Below, piece by piece: positions 8,284 to 16,581 of a stretch of DNA of 28,645 bases. The stretch is from JAGHAJ01 sp964559865 [NCBI: uncultured Synergistota bacterium] (GTDB taxonomy: Bacteria > Synergistota > JAGHAJ01), in the NCBI GenBank assembly GCA_964559865.1, contig CAZLJD010000011.1, forward strand, positions 1 to 28,645. The letters are read 5' to 3'. The number at the start of each line of letters is the position of its first letter. The stretch's first letter is position 1. Under the pieces are notes generated by a model, which was given only the letters and a program-made list of their open reading frames with translations, had not been told where the DNA came from and did no database searches. A program made the translations under genes and the position numbers.

Positions 8284-8333
8284 CTTTAAGTTCTTGATGA
8301 ACATGCTTTAGAGGGCTTTAAGTTCTCTTTAAG
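8284..8333 (+). repeat. Three phased CTTTAAG direct repeats upstream of the sugar operon
   Basis: CTTTAAGTTCT occurs exactly at 8284-8294 and 8316-8326, and its core CTTTAAG again at 8327-8333. The intervals are 32 and 11 bases, about three and one helical turns, so the copies face the same side of DNA. They lie about 55-105 bases upstream of the predicted transcription start at 8389. This layout suits a cooperative activator or repressor. The binding protein is unknown, and short AT-rich repeats can arise by chance. Confidence 0.45.
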
Positions 8334-8353
8334 AATTAACTTTGTGATAGCCC

Positions 8354-8382
8354 TTGAAAATTATAGGCAGTTGAGTTATTAT
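8354..8382 (+). promoter_or_regulatory. Promoter of the sugar ABC operon
   Basis: TTGAAA (8354-8359) and TATTAT (8377-8382) are separated by 17 bases, each one mismatch from the sigma-70 consensus. Transcription should start near 8389, giving a leader of about 46 bases before the GTG at 8435. No other promoter this good is seen in the 154-base gap. Confidence 0.65.
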
Positions 8383-8401
8383 ATAAACAGGATCGGTATC
8401 G

Positions 8402-8411
8402 TTAACGTTAA
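8402..8411. promoter_or_regulatory. Possible LacI-type operator in the sugar operon leader
   Basis: TTAACGTTAA is a perfect 10-base palindrome with the CG centre typical of LacI-family sites. It lies at about +14 to +23 of the predicted transcript, where a bound repressor would block initiation or elongation. An overlapping palindrome, TATCGTTAACGTTA with one mismatch pair, has a different centre. No LacI-type gene is in the window. Confidence 0.4.
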
Positions 8412-8434
8412 ATCTATTTTAAGGGGGGATTATA

Positions 8435-9709
8435 GTGAGAAAGTGGGTGGCAGTTCTCTTAGTGGCGGTTGTGAGCGTTGGTATCCTAAGCTTCTCCATT
8501 ACCAGCTCGCTTGCATCTACGAAGAACGAATTGGAAATATTTAGCTGGTGGACTGGTGGTGGAGAAGAAGAAGGGCTCAATGCATTGATAAAGCTCTTCC
8601 ATGAGCAGTATCCAAATGTAAAAGTTATTAACGCTACCGTTGCTGGTGGGGCAGGGACAAATGCAAAAGCAGTGCTAAAGACAAGAATGCTGGGTGGAAA
8701 TCCTCCAGATTCCTTCCAAGTGCATGCAGGAATGGAGCTTATCGATACCTATGTAATACCTGGTATGATGAGGCCCATTACGAAGTATATGAAGGAATGG
8801 GGTGCATACGACAAGTTCCCAAAGGCAATCCTTGACATGTGTAGCTACAAGGGTAATGTTTACTCCGTGCCAGTTAATGTACATAGGGGTAACGTAGTAT
8901 TCTATAACAAGAAAATTGCCGCAGAAATAGGCATGGCAAAACCACCGAAGACATGGAAGGAGTTTATAAGGTATTTAAAGCTTGCAAAGAAACATGGGTA
9001 TATAGGATTGGCACTTGGAGACAAGAATAAGTGGACAGCTTTGCACCTATTTGAGGATATTATGCTTGGAAAATTGGGCCCAAAGAATTACGATGGCCTT
9101 TGGAAGAACAAGGTCTCCTTCAACAACCCCGCAATCAAAGCAGCACTTGAAACAATGAAGGAAGTTCTTTCTTACATAAATACAGACCACTCTGCAATGA
9201 CATGGCAAGATGCAACGAGGCTTGTGTTTAGCGGAAAGGCACTTGCTAATGTGATGGGAGACTGGGCTGAGGGTTACCTGAAAACATTAGGGTGGACACC
9301 TGGAAAGCAGTTTGGATGGTTTGCAGTTCCAGAGACAAGCAATGCTTTCATGGTAGTGTCCGATACATTTGGTTTGCCAAAGAAGGCGCCCCATCCAAAG
9401 AACGCCTTAAGGTGGCTTAAGCTCTTGGCATCTGTAAAGGCACAAGATGTTTTTAACCCGATAAAGGGATCTATTCCAGCAAGACTTGATGCAGACAAGA
9501 GTAAGTATGATGTATATCTAAGATGGTCAATGCATGACTTTGCAACGGTTACACTTTGCCCGTCTATTATACATGGATCTGCTGCACCAGAAGGCTTTGT
9601 TACACAGCTCAATGATGTTATAAACAGGTTTGTTACAAAGAAGGATGTTGCTCAAGCAATGAAAGGTATCCTGCAGGATGCCGAAGACAACGGTTACCTC
9701 ACGAAGTAA
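8435..9709 (+). CDS. ABC sugar-binding protein, glucose/mannose type
   Basis: This 424-residue extracellular solute-binding protein has an N-terminal signal (hydrophobic residues 5-25, ending near SLAS). The start of the mature part, LEIFSWWTGGGEEEGL, and later blocks KTRMLGGNPPDSFQVHAGMEL, SVPVNVHRGNVVFYN, NVMGDWAEGY and FNPIKGSIPARLD are very like the Thermus thermophilus glucose/galactose-binding protein as I remember it. It should deliver hexose to the two permeases that follow. There is no lipobox cysteine near the cleavage region, so it may be free periplasmic or held by an uncleaved signal. The start is GTG after AAGGGGGG. A hairpin terminator after the stop probably keeps this message more abundant than the permease part. 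Confidence 0.92.
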   Translation: MRKWVAVLLVAVVSVGILSFSITSSLASTKNELEIFSWWTGGGEEEGLNALIKLFHEQYPNVKVINATVAGGAGTNAKAVLKTRMLGGNPPDSFQVHAGMELIDTYVIPGMMRPITKYMKEWGAYDKFPKAILDMCSYKGNVYSVPVNVHRGNVVFYNKKIAAEIGMAKPPKTWKEFIRYLKLAKKHGYIGLALGDKNKWTALHLFEDIMLGKLGPKNYDGLWKNKVSFNNPAIKAALETMKEVLSYINTDHSAMTWQDATRLVFSGKALANVMGDWAEGYLKTLGWTPGKQFGWFAVPETSNAFMVVSDTFGLPKKAPHPKNALRWLKLLASVKAQDVFNPIKGSIPARLDADKSKYDVYLRWSMHDFATVTLCPSIIHGSAAPEGFVTQLNDVINRFVTKKDVAQAMKGILQDAEDNGYLTK

Positions 9710-9721
9710 AATAGTCCTATG

Positions 9722-9753
9722 CTACCCCACCTCAAAAGGTGGGGTAGTTTTCT
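9722..9753 (+). terminator. Intercistronic hairpin after the binding-protein gene
   Basis: CTACCCCACCT and its perfect complement (9722-9732 and 9737-9747) enclose the loop CAAA, followed by TTTTCT. The short T run makes a partial terminator or a 3'-end stabiliser likely. Such hairpins between binding protein and permease genes raise the ratio of binding protein to transporter. The next gene starts 24 bases later without a visible new promoter. Confidence 0.75.
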
Positions 9754-9776
9754 ATTGTATAGAGAGGTGACAAGGT

Positions 9777-10703
9777 GTGATAGGAAAGCACAAAGTTGGG
9801 TTAGTAGTCGTCCTTCCGTCTATTGTGGCTATTGCAATATTTGTTTACGGTTTTATATCTTGGACAGTGAGGGTTTCCCTTTCCAACTATAATAGTTTCT
9901 CTTCTCTACTGCGGGGGGTGTATCGCTTTGTTGGGTTGAGAAACTATTATAGAATATTCTCTGATTGGAGATTCCAAACGGACCTGTGGAATACATTATT
10001 TTTCACCTTATTTTTTATACTTGGCACTATAGCTATGGGGATAATCCTAGCGCTCTTAATAGATAGCAAACTCAAAGGTACAAGAGTGTTTCAGAATATA
10101 TTTCTTTTCCCAATGGCGCTTGCATTTGTTGTTACCGGAACCACGTGGGGATGGATATTTAACCCGGGTGATTTTCCGAAAGACCCTATGGGAATAAATC
10201 TCTTGTTCAAACAGGTTGGACTTTCACACCTGCAATGGGGATGGTATACAACAACCGGACACATAGGTCCTTTTAATATTGCTTTGATACCGATCATCAT
10301 TGCTGCAGTATGGCAGTTATCTGGATACACTATGGCAATGTACCTTGCAGGTTTAAGGGGTATCCCAAACTCCATAATAGAAGCAGCCAAAGTTGACGGT
10401 GCAACACCGTGGCAATTGTTCTGGAAGGTGAAATTTCCACTTTTGAAACCTATTACCTTGAGCGCAATGATAATATTAGGACACATATCGTTGAAGATAT
10501 TCGACTTGGTTTACGCAATGACAGGTAGCGGACCAGACAATGTCACAGATGTACCTGCTGTCTATATGTTCGAGCTTACATTTAGAGCAAACAGATATGC
10601 ACTCGGTTCAAGTATATCAATAGTAATGCTTATCATGGTTGCAGTAGTTGTAATACCTTACCTCTTCTATTCGATGAGACAGCAAAAGGAGGTAAAGCTG
10701 TGA
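9777..10703 (+). CDS. Sugar ABC transporter permease, MalF/UgpA type
   Basis: This 308-residue inner-membrane permease has about six hydrophobic segments (first near residues 8-30). The ATPase-contact EAA loop is EAAKVDGATPWQLFWKVKFPLL, near residues 201-222, the form found in carbohydrate-uptake CUT1 permeases. It should pair with the downstream permease to form the channel for the hexose-binding protein. GTG at 9777 follows AGAGGTGA by about 7 bases. The reading frame overlaps the second permease by 4 bases (GTGA). No nucleotide-binding subunit follows, so energy must come from an ATPase encoded elsewhere. Confidence 0.92.
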   Translation: MIGKHKVGLVVVLPSIVAIAIFVYGFISWTVRVSLSNYNSFSSLLRGVYRFVGLRNYYRIFSDWRFQTDLWNTLFFTLFFILGTIAMGIILALLIDSKLKGTRVFQNIFLFPMALAFVVTGTTWGWIFNPGDFPKDPMGINLLFKQVGLSHLQWGWYTTTGHIGPFNIALIPIIIAAVWQLSGYTMAMYLAGLRGIPNSIIEAAKVDGATPWQLFWKVKFPLLKPITLSAMIILGHISLKIFDLVYAMTGSGPDNVTDVPAVYMFELTFRANRYALGSSISIVMLIMVAVVVIPYLFYSMRQQKEVKL

Positions 10704-11524
10704 ACCAATTTGACTACAGGAGATTATGGTTGTACGCATTGCTTATGGCATTTGCTATCTTCTATCTAATGCCGGTATATGTACTCTTGGCCACAGGGCT
10801 AAAGTCGTTGAAAGATGTCAGTGTCTCCACAATGTGGTTTTTCCCCATCCATCTATCACTGGAAGGTTTTGAGGGAGCCATAAAAAAACTCGGACCCAAT
10901 CTAAAAAACAGCTTTATGCTTGTAATACCAGCAACGCTCATATCAGCATTTCTTGGCTCCATAAATGGATATATATTCTCGAAGGTGAGGTTTAAAGGCG
11001 ATAATATAATTTTTGCTCTAATACTGTTCGGAATGTTTATACCCTATCAGAGCATACTCTTCCCACTGATAAGGTTTTTGCAGTGGATAGGATTGTATAA
11101 TACCATAGGTGGCCTTGTTCTGACGCACGTGGTTTATGGAATCCCCATAACTACACTTATATTCAGGAACTACTATATGGAGGTTCCAGATGAGCTTGTT
11201 GAGGCTGCACATATAGATGGTGCAGGACTTTTTGGGGTATATTGGAAAGTTCTCATGCCGCTTTCTATACCAGCATTTGTTGTGGTTGTAATATGGCAGT
11301 TTACTAATATATGGAATGAATTTTTATTTGCTGTGACAGTAACAAGTTCTCCTGTAAAGCAACCCATTACTGTTGCCCTTGTGAATCTTGCCGGGAGCCA
11401 GGTAGTACAATGGAATATGCAGATGGCAGGGGCATTGCTCACGGCTTTACCGCCTTTGCTTATATATATCTTTCTCGGTAAGTACTTCATAAGAGGACTA
11501 CTTGCTGGATCCGTAAAGGGATAA
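10700..11524 (+). CDS. Sugar ABC transporter permease, MalG/UgpE type
   Basis: This 274-residue second permease of the hexose importer has six hydrophobic segments, the first at about residues 10-32, and the EAA loop EAAHIDGAGLFGVYWKVLMPL near 165-185. The C-terminus KYFIRGLLAGSVKG is the usual MalG-type ending with a conserved GxxxGxxKG. The start GTG overlaps the upstream stop and has GGAGGTAAAGC before it. Threonine aldolase begins 19 bases after its stop, so all four genes probably share a message. Confidence 0.92.
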   Translation: MNQFDYRRLWLYALLMAFAIFYLMPVYVLLATGLKSLKDVSVSTMWFFPIHLSLEGFEGAIKKLGPNLKNSFMLVIPATLISAFLGSINGYIFSKVRFKGDNIIFALILFGMFIPYQSILFPLIRFLQWIGLYNTIGGLVLTHVVYGIPITTLIFRNYYMEVPDELVEAAHIDGAGLFGVYWKVLMPLSIPAFVVVVIWQFTNIWNEFLFAVTVTSSPVKQPITVALVNLAGSQVVQWNMQMAGALLTALPPLLIYIFLGKYFIRGLLAGSVKG

Positions 11525-11543
11525 ACTTTAAGGAGATATAGAC

Positions 11544-12563
11544 ATGAGGAGTTTCGCCAGCGATAACTTTTCCGGTGTACATCCAGAGATACTACAGGCC
11601 ATAGTGAATGTCAATATTGATCACGAGTTTGCTTACGGCTACGATAGCTACACAAAGAAGGCTATAGAGATGTTTAGAGAAAGATTCGGAGATGTAGATG
11701 TCTTTTTTGTCTTTACTGGAACAGGTGCGAATGTCCTCGGCCTAAAAGCTATTATGAGAAGCTACGATGCAGTACTCTGTCCAGAGAGTGCCCATATAAA
11801 TACAAATGAGTGTGGAGCAGTGGAATCCATCGTTGGTTCTCATATAATACCCATAACCACCAAAGATGGTAAGATATCAGTGGAGGACATAAGACATTAT
11901 CTTCACCTCCTCGGTGATGAACATCACGCTCAGCCACGAGTTATTTCCATATCTCAACCTACAGAGTTTGGAACACTTTACACTACTGATGAAATAAGAG
12001 CTCTCTCTGATTTTGCACATGAAAACGGTATGTATTTGCACATGGATGGTGCAAGAATATCTAATGCAGTTGCAGCTATGGGCGTTAGTTTCAGGGAAAT
12101 TACAACAGATGTAGGAGTAGACGTTCTTTCTTTTGGAGGAACAAAGAATGGAATGATGATGGGCGAAGCAGTAGTTTTTCTCAACAAGGCACTCTCCAAA
12201 GGATTTAAATACATAAGAAAACAGAGTACACAACTTGCGTCCAAAATGAGGTTTATTTCTGCACAATTTATAGCATTTTTCACCAATGATTTGTATCTGA
12301 AAAATGCCACACATGCTAACAGAATGGCAAAGCTTCTCGCAGAGGGCGTCAAGGATATACCCAAGGTAAGGATCATACAGAGGGTGCAGACCAATGCCGT
12401 TTTTGCAACTCTACCATCAGAGTATATACCAAGGCTACAAGAAGAGTACTTCTTCTATGTGATAGATGAAGATGCCTCAATAGTTAGGTGGATGTGCTCT
12501 TTTGACACTACGGAGGAAGATGTAAATGGATTTTTATCACTGCTAAAGCAGGTATTAGCTTAA
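11544..12563 (+). CDS. ltaE: Low-specificity L-threonine aldolase
   Basis: This PLP enzyme cleaves L-threonine (and allo-threonine) to glycine and acetaldehyde. Its 339 residues are normal for the family. It shows FTGTGANV near 57-64 for phosphate binding, ESAHI with the ring-stacking histidine at 84, HMDGAR with Asp168, and the Schiff-base lysine 201 in SFGGTKNG. The ATG follows AAGGAGATATAGAC. It is the last gene of the sugar-import operon, an unusual partner that suggests a shared growth condition rather than a shared pathway. The 3' end overlaps the convergent MFS gene by 9 bases. Related aldolases such as phenylserine aldolase share these motifs, so exact specificity is open. Confidence 0.9.
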   Translation: MRSFASDNFSGVHPEILQAIVNVNIDHEFAYGYDSYTKKAIEMFRERFGDVDVFFVFTGTGANVLGLKAIMRSYDAVLCPESAHINTNECGAVESIVGSHIIPITTKDGKISVEDIRHYLHLLGDEHHAQPRVISISQPTEFGTLYTTDEIRALSDFAHENGMYLHMDGARISNAVAAMGVSFREITTDVGVDVLSFGGTKNGMMMGEAVVFLNKALSKGFKYIRKQSTQLASKMRFISAQFIAFFTNDLYLKNATHANRMAKLLAEGVKDIPKVRIIQRVQTNAVFATLPSEYIPRLQEEYFFYVIDEDASIVRWMCSFDTTEEDVNGFLSLLKQVLA

Positions 12564-13706
12564 GGTGAGCTCTGCCTTTCTGGGCAGTCTTAAAGCCATT
12601 ACAGATGAGACTGGCAAGAAGAGTGCAGATAGAATCATTACTTCATATAACCCTATTGAGTTTATTAGCGTACTCAGAACGGTAAATATAATACTCGCAA
12701 TTCCCCATGAGATTCCCATTCCAAGACTTGAAGCAACGCCTCTGTTGTTCGGAAGCATGCTTTGTATATAAGATATGTTTGAACCCATAGTAGAGTAGGA
12801 AAAGAACGATAATGCTATGTATGAGAACAACAGTATGTAAAGATTGGTAGATGAGAGCACTACCATTGCGAAAGCACTTGCAATACCTAAGGAAATAATG
12901 TTTACAATCTTTGGTCCTACCTTGTCACACACTATTGCACCTATGTAGTTTCCTAAAGCACCCGAGAGTGTCCCCAATGTGAGAAAATAGCCTATCCAAA
13001 CAATTTTATAACCAAGTGAATTCAGGTAAAGCGGTATTAGAGTTGAGAAAGAGAATATAGCAACAGTTCGCAGTACAATTATGAGCATGAGTTCCTTTAC
13101 CCCTCTTGCTCTTAGAGAAGACAGTATATTTCCAGAATGAACAGGTTTTTTTTCCTTTTCAATAACGTCTTCTTTTATGAATATCAGGTATAGCACTGCA
13201 ATAGCAACACCAAATATGCAGAGATAAGAAAGCTTTTTCATACCCAAATGCTCTACATACCACACAGTCATGATTGGTGAGAGCGCCATACCTATGGTTC
13301 CACCTATAGAGAATGTCGTCATTGCAGTATGCTCTTTTGAAAAACGTAGCTTTCCGACGAATGTAGCTGCAACTGGATGGAAAAACGCATTTCCTATTCT
13401 ACCAAGCGCAAGATAGACAACCAGTGAAAATACACTTCCTGCAACACCTATAAGGGGCATGAATATAGAAGCAAGAAGGATACTTATTATCTGGATTCGC
13501 TTCTCCCCGAACTTCTCTGCCAAAGCAGCTCCAAGAGGTTGGATAAACGCAGCAGTTGTCCCTAAAATTGCAGGTATCATAGCTGTTCCACCCTCTGTTA
13601 AAGAAAAACTTGCCATTATCAGTGGTAGTAACGGCCTGAGTATTCCCGTGTACCAGTCTATAGTAAAATGCCCTAACATGGATAGAAGCAACTGTCTCCT
13701 TCTCAT
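12555..13706 (-). CDS. Major facilitator superfamily transporter, fosmidomycin-resistance (Fsr) like
   Basis: This 383-residue, 12-helix MFS protein has an N-terminus, GHFTIDWYTGILRPLLPLI, that resembles the Fsr efflux group (GHxxxDxYxGxxxxLLPxL). A short charged stretch after helix six (residues 183-200, rich in E and K) is the central loop. It probably exports a small molecule; the substrate cannot be told. Start choice is uncertain. ATG 13706 lacks a ribosome site, and a minus-strand TATAAT at 13719-13714 predicts transcription from about 13707, so the message may be leaderless. A TTG at 13691 with AAGGAG upstream is an alternative. It is divergent from the ion transporter, sharing a 123-base control region. 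Confidence 0.8.
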   Translation of the reverse strand: MRRRQLLLSMLGHFTIDWYTGILRPLLPLIMASFSLTEGGTAMIPAILGTTAAFIQPLGAALAEKFGEKRIQIISILLASIFMPLIGVAGSVFSLVVYLALGRIGNAFFHPVAATFVGKLRFSKEHTAMTTFSIGGTIGMALSPIMTVWYVEHLGMKKLSYLCIFGVAIAVLYLIFIKEDVIEKEKKPVHSGNILSSLRARGVKELMLIIVLRTVAIFSFSTLIPLYLNSLGYKIVWIGYFLTLGTLSGALGNYIGAIVCDKVGPKIVNIISLGIASAFAMVVLSSTNLYILLFSYIALSFFSYSTMGSNISYIQSMLPNNRGVASSLGMGISWGIASIIFTVLSTLINSIGLYEVMILSALFLPVSSVMALRLPRKAELTLS

Positions 13707-13763
13707 GCAAGATATTATAACATACATCAAAACATATTTGTATTACTCCAAGTTAGTATATTA

Positions 13764-13780
13764 TTACATAAAGTATGTAA
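13764..13780. promoter_or_regulatory. Palindrome between MFS and ion-transporter genes
   Basis: TTACATA-AAG-TATGTAA is a 17-base inverted repeat with perfect 7-base arms. It sits just upstream of the plus-strand -35 hexamer and about 60 bases upstream of the MFS start. Its position suggests a dimeric regulator that controls one or both divergent genes. No regulator gene is adjacent. Confidence 0.5.
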
Positions 13781-13782
13781 GC

Positions 13783-13810
13783 TTGACACAGAGCTTGTTT
13801 ATCTGATAAG
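13783..13810 (+). promoter_or_regulatory. Promoter of the ion transporter-lysC-pckA-dap operon
   Basis: A perfect TTGACA (13783-13788) is followed after 16 bases by GATAAG (13805-13810), four of six matches to the -10 consensus. The predicted start near 13817 leaves a 13-base leader holding GGGGGG before the ATG at 13830. The leader is too short for a lysine riboswitch. Confidence 0.6.
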
Positions 13811-13829
13811 CTTTAGTCGGGGGGATTTC

Positions 13830-15314
13830 ATGCACAGGAAAGCAATACAAAGATGGGTGTTTGCATCAGGAATCGGTACGGTAGTATCTGCCTTGCTAGT
13901 GCATCAATTCGTTTCCGAAGGGCCTTTAACACTCCTGAAAGTCCAACAAATTGTGTCATTAAGTGTGCTGATTTCTATAATATTTGGCACTATAACAGTC
14001 TGGGAGTTAAGAACTCCCATTGCAATGGGAGGAGTAGTAGTACTTGTGCTTTTTAAGATTCTTACTGTTGAAGCGATGATAGAACACATGGACCTCAACC
14101 TGATAATTTTCCTTATAGGTATGATGATAGTCGTTGAGTACATAGACAGGAGTGGCTTTTTTTCATGGCTTACCGTGAAGATCCTAAATCTGTCTGGGTT
14201 TAAACCTTGCTACTTCTTATCCATGTTCATAATGTTTACGGTATTCATGGGTGCAATAATAGATGAGGTTACAACCATACTCTTCATGATGGCAGTAGTT
14301 CTGACAGTGTGTAAGGAATTTGATGAAGACCCGATATTCTACGCTGTTATAATGATATTTGCGGTCAATATAGGGAGCTCTATGACTGCTGTTGGTAATC
14401 CTATAGGAGTTTTTATCGCTTTGAATGCACACCCAAGGTTAACATTTATGGATTTTGTTAAAAACGCTGCCCCCGTTGGATTGATAAATGCCGTAGTGCT
14501 TATGTTCGCTGCCATATTTTTATTTAGACATAGGTTGTCAGCATTCAGAGAAAAGATAATAAAGAGCTTTAGAAGTAAGATGGGGCAAGAAAGAATCAGA
14601 ACAGAGATGGAACTTACGGAGGCAGAACTTGAGGAGGCGCACTGGGACGAGTGGAAGAAGGTAAGGAACAGGAAACACTTTTATATAGCTGTATGGGTGC
14701 TTTCCCTATTGATGATCACTCTTTCGCTTCACTCGTATATAGAAGATCTGATTGGGTTCACTTCAGATACGATACTTATAGTTGCACCTATCCTTTTTGC
14801 AGGGGTAGCACTCTTTTCAGCAGGTGGCGAAGAAGCAAGAGAGATCTTGGAAAAAGGCGTAGATTGGTGGACACTGCTTTACTTCCTATTCTTGCTACCT
14901 GCTATAGCGTCCCTTGAGTACACGGGTATTACGCACAAACTTTCTATTTACATGAGTGGCATAATGAAGTATGGTGCATTTACAACCATACTTTTTATGC
15001 TGGTATTCTCTGCTGTGATGAGTGGATGGATAGACAACTTCCCTGTGATAGTTGCCATAACTCCCATCGTTCAATCTATGATACGCTCGGGTATGCCACA
15101 CGGAGATCTCTTGTGGTGGAGCCTTCTGTTTGGAGGATGTTATGGTGGTAACTGGACAATGATAGGTTCCACTGCAAATATCGTTGCTCTCGGAGTCCTT
15201 GAACGTGAGAAGGGCATAAAAATATCCTTTTTTGAGTGGTTTAAAAAAGGAAGCATTATACTTATAATTACACTTACAAGTTCAGCTTTGTGGCTATATA
15301 TGCTTTACAGGTAA
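13830..15314 (+). CDS. ArsB/NhaD/CitMHS-superfamily ion transporter
   Basis: This 494-residue polytopic membrane protein has about 12 helices. It belongs to the ion-transporter superfamily of NhaD Na+/H+ antiporters, ArsB and the SLC13/CitMHS carriers: the first half has GAIIDEVTTILFM and TAVGNPIG (near 185), and the second half repeats the plan with SGWIDNFPVIVAI and TMIGSTANIVALG (near 443). The charged region at about 235-275 is a cytoplasmic linker between halves. NhaD-like sodium extrusion is most likely, but dicarboxylate or arsenite transport cannot be excluded. It heads the long operon with lysC 19 bases downstream; linkage to MscS suggests ion and osmotic balance. Confidence 0.82.
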   Translation: MHRKAIQRWVFASGIGTVVSALLVHQFVSEGPLTLLKVQQIVSLSVLISIIFGTITVWELRTPIAMGGVVVLVLFKILTVEAMIEHMDLNLIIFLIGMMIVVEYIDRSGFFSWLTVKILNLSGFKPCYFLSMFIMFTVFMGAIIDEVTTILFMMAVVLTVCKEFDEDPIFYAVIMIFAVNIGSSMTAVGNPIGVFIALNAHPRLTFMDFVKNAAPVGLINAVVLMFAAIFLFRHRLSAFREKIIKSFRSKMGQERIRTEMELTEAELEEAHWDEWKKVRNRKHFYIAVWVLSLLMITLSLHSYIEDLIGFTSDTILIVAPILFAGVALFSAGGEEAREILEKGVDWWTLLYFLFLLPAIASLEYTGITHKLSIYMSGIMKYGAFTTILFMLVFSAVMSGWIDNFPVIVAITPIVQSMIRSGMPHGDLLWWSLLFGGCYGGNWTMIGSTANIVALGVLEREKGIKISFFEWFKKGSIILIITLTSSALWLYMLYR

Positions 15315-15333
15315 CTTTTAGGAGGAGTGAAAG

Positions 15334-16581
15334 ATGGAGAGTTTGGTTGTGAAGTTTGGAGGAACAAGCATAGGAAATCCTGAAAGAGTAAGGTTAGCTG
15401 CAAACTCTGTGGCAAGAGAGGTAAACAAAGGCAAGAAAGTCGTAGTCGTCGTGTCCGCTATGGGATCAACAACTGACGAGCTTATATCTTTGTTTAATGA
15501 GAGTGTGAAGGATAGAAGTCCGTCTTTCGAAGATTACGCAGAATTTGTTTCTATGGGTGAAAGGACATCTGCAAGGCTGTTTGCGTCTACCTTGAATGCC
15601 GTGGGGGTAAAGTCCACCTTCGTAGATCCACTTATGGACAATTGGCCTATTATAACTGATGACAACTATCCTAAGGCGAATGTCATTAAGAGTACCACCA
15701 CTCAGATGGTCAAAAAGTGCATTTTACCATTATGGGAAGATGGCGTAACACCTGTCATTGGTGGTTTTATAGGTAAGAGTATGAAGGGCAACATAACGCT
15801 TCTGGGTAGGGGGGGAAGTGATGTAACAGCATTTGTGATAGGAGAAGCCTTGAAAGTTGATGAAATTATTATTGTTACAGATGTTGAGGGGGTACTTTCT
15901 GCAGATCCAAGGAGGCTCTCTTCTGAGGTTAGTGTGCTTGAGGACATAACAGCAGAAGAGATGCAAATCTTAGCAGAAAATGGAGCAAAGGTATTGCACC
16001 CAGATGCCGTGAAATATAAGCCACCCAACATAAAGGCAAAGATCATACACTACAAGTACGGAGACTTATCTGTTAGAGGAACTCAGATAAAAGGCAGTAT
16101 TCAAGAACAGGTAGCCCTTTTGAACGGCAGGTTGTCTATGATAACCATTGTGGGTGAAAGCTTTCTCGAAACTGCAGGATTGCTAAAGAGAGTTATTACA
16201 CCACTATCAGATAGTGGGATATCTATATACAGCTTTGCGTTAGGAGATAAATATGTAAGCCTTTATGTTCGAGCGGAAGACGAGGCAAAGAGCTACCAAC
16301 TGTTGCACGATGTAGTTCTATCTGAGAAACAACTTAAATCTGTCACAGTTACTTCAGACATCGCAATGTTTATGGTTGCCAGTAGGATGTTTATTGATAC
16401 CCCGGGTATTATTCAGAGACTTACGCTCCCTTTGTCTGAGAAGAACATAAATATCATAGAAATGGTGACCATAAAGACAGACATATTCATATTTGTTAAT
16501 TGGGAGGACAGGGAACAAGTATATAGATTGCTCTCGAAGGAGATGGAGAGGATAAGAAAAGATGGAACAGTTTCTAAATAG
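15334..16581 (+). CDS. lysC: Aspartate kinase (monofunctional, with ACT domains)
   Basis: It phosphorylates L-aspartate, the first step to lysine, threonine, methionine and diaminopimelate. The 415 residues contain the kinase signature VKFGGTSIG at 6-14, SAMGSTTDEL near 41-50, the ATP site GRGGSDVTA and TDVEGVLSADPR, then two C-terminal ACT domains (about 265-330 and 340-405) that would bind a feedback amino acid. No homoserine dehydrogenase domain is fused. An ATG at 15334 follows AGGAGTG. The end overlaps the mscS start by 20 bases. With dapA and dapB in the same operon, lysine/DAP supply is the likely purpose; asd is not nearby. Confidence 0.93.
   Translation: MESLVVKFGGTSIGNPERVRLAANSVAREVNKGKKVVVVVSAMGSTTDELISLFNESVKDRSPSFEDYAEFVSMGERTSARLFASTLNAVGVKSTFVDPLMDNWPIITDDNYPKANVIKSTTTQMVKKCILPLWEDGVTPVIGGFIGKSMKGNITLLGRGGSDVTAFVIGEALKVDEIIIVTDVEGVLSADPRRLSSEVSVLEDITAEEMQILAENGAKVLHPDAVKYKPPNIKAKIIHYKYGDLSVRGTQIKGSIQEQVALLNGRLSMITIVGESFLETAGLLKRVITPLSDSGISIYSFALGDKYVSLYVRAEDEAKSYQLLHDVVLSEKQLKSVTVTSDIAMFMVASRMFIDTPGIIQRLTLPLSEKNINIIEMVTIKTDIFIFVNWEDREQVYRLLSKEMERIRKDGTVSK

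Noticed and set aside
8344-8544. A 66-residue plus-strand frame starting before the sugar-binding protein
   Set aside because: It overlaps the promoter and the real gene in another frame and has no ribosome site; the binding-protein frame has clear homology.
13811-15333. Lysine riboswitch (L-box) upstream of the lysC operon
   Set aside because: The leader before the ion transporter is only about 13 bases and the gap before lysC is 19 bases; neither can hold an L-box.
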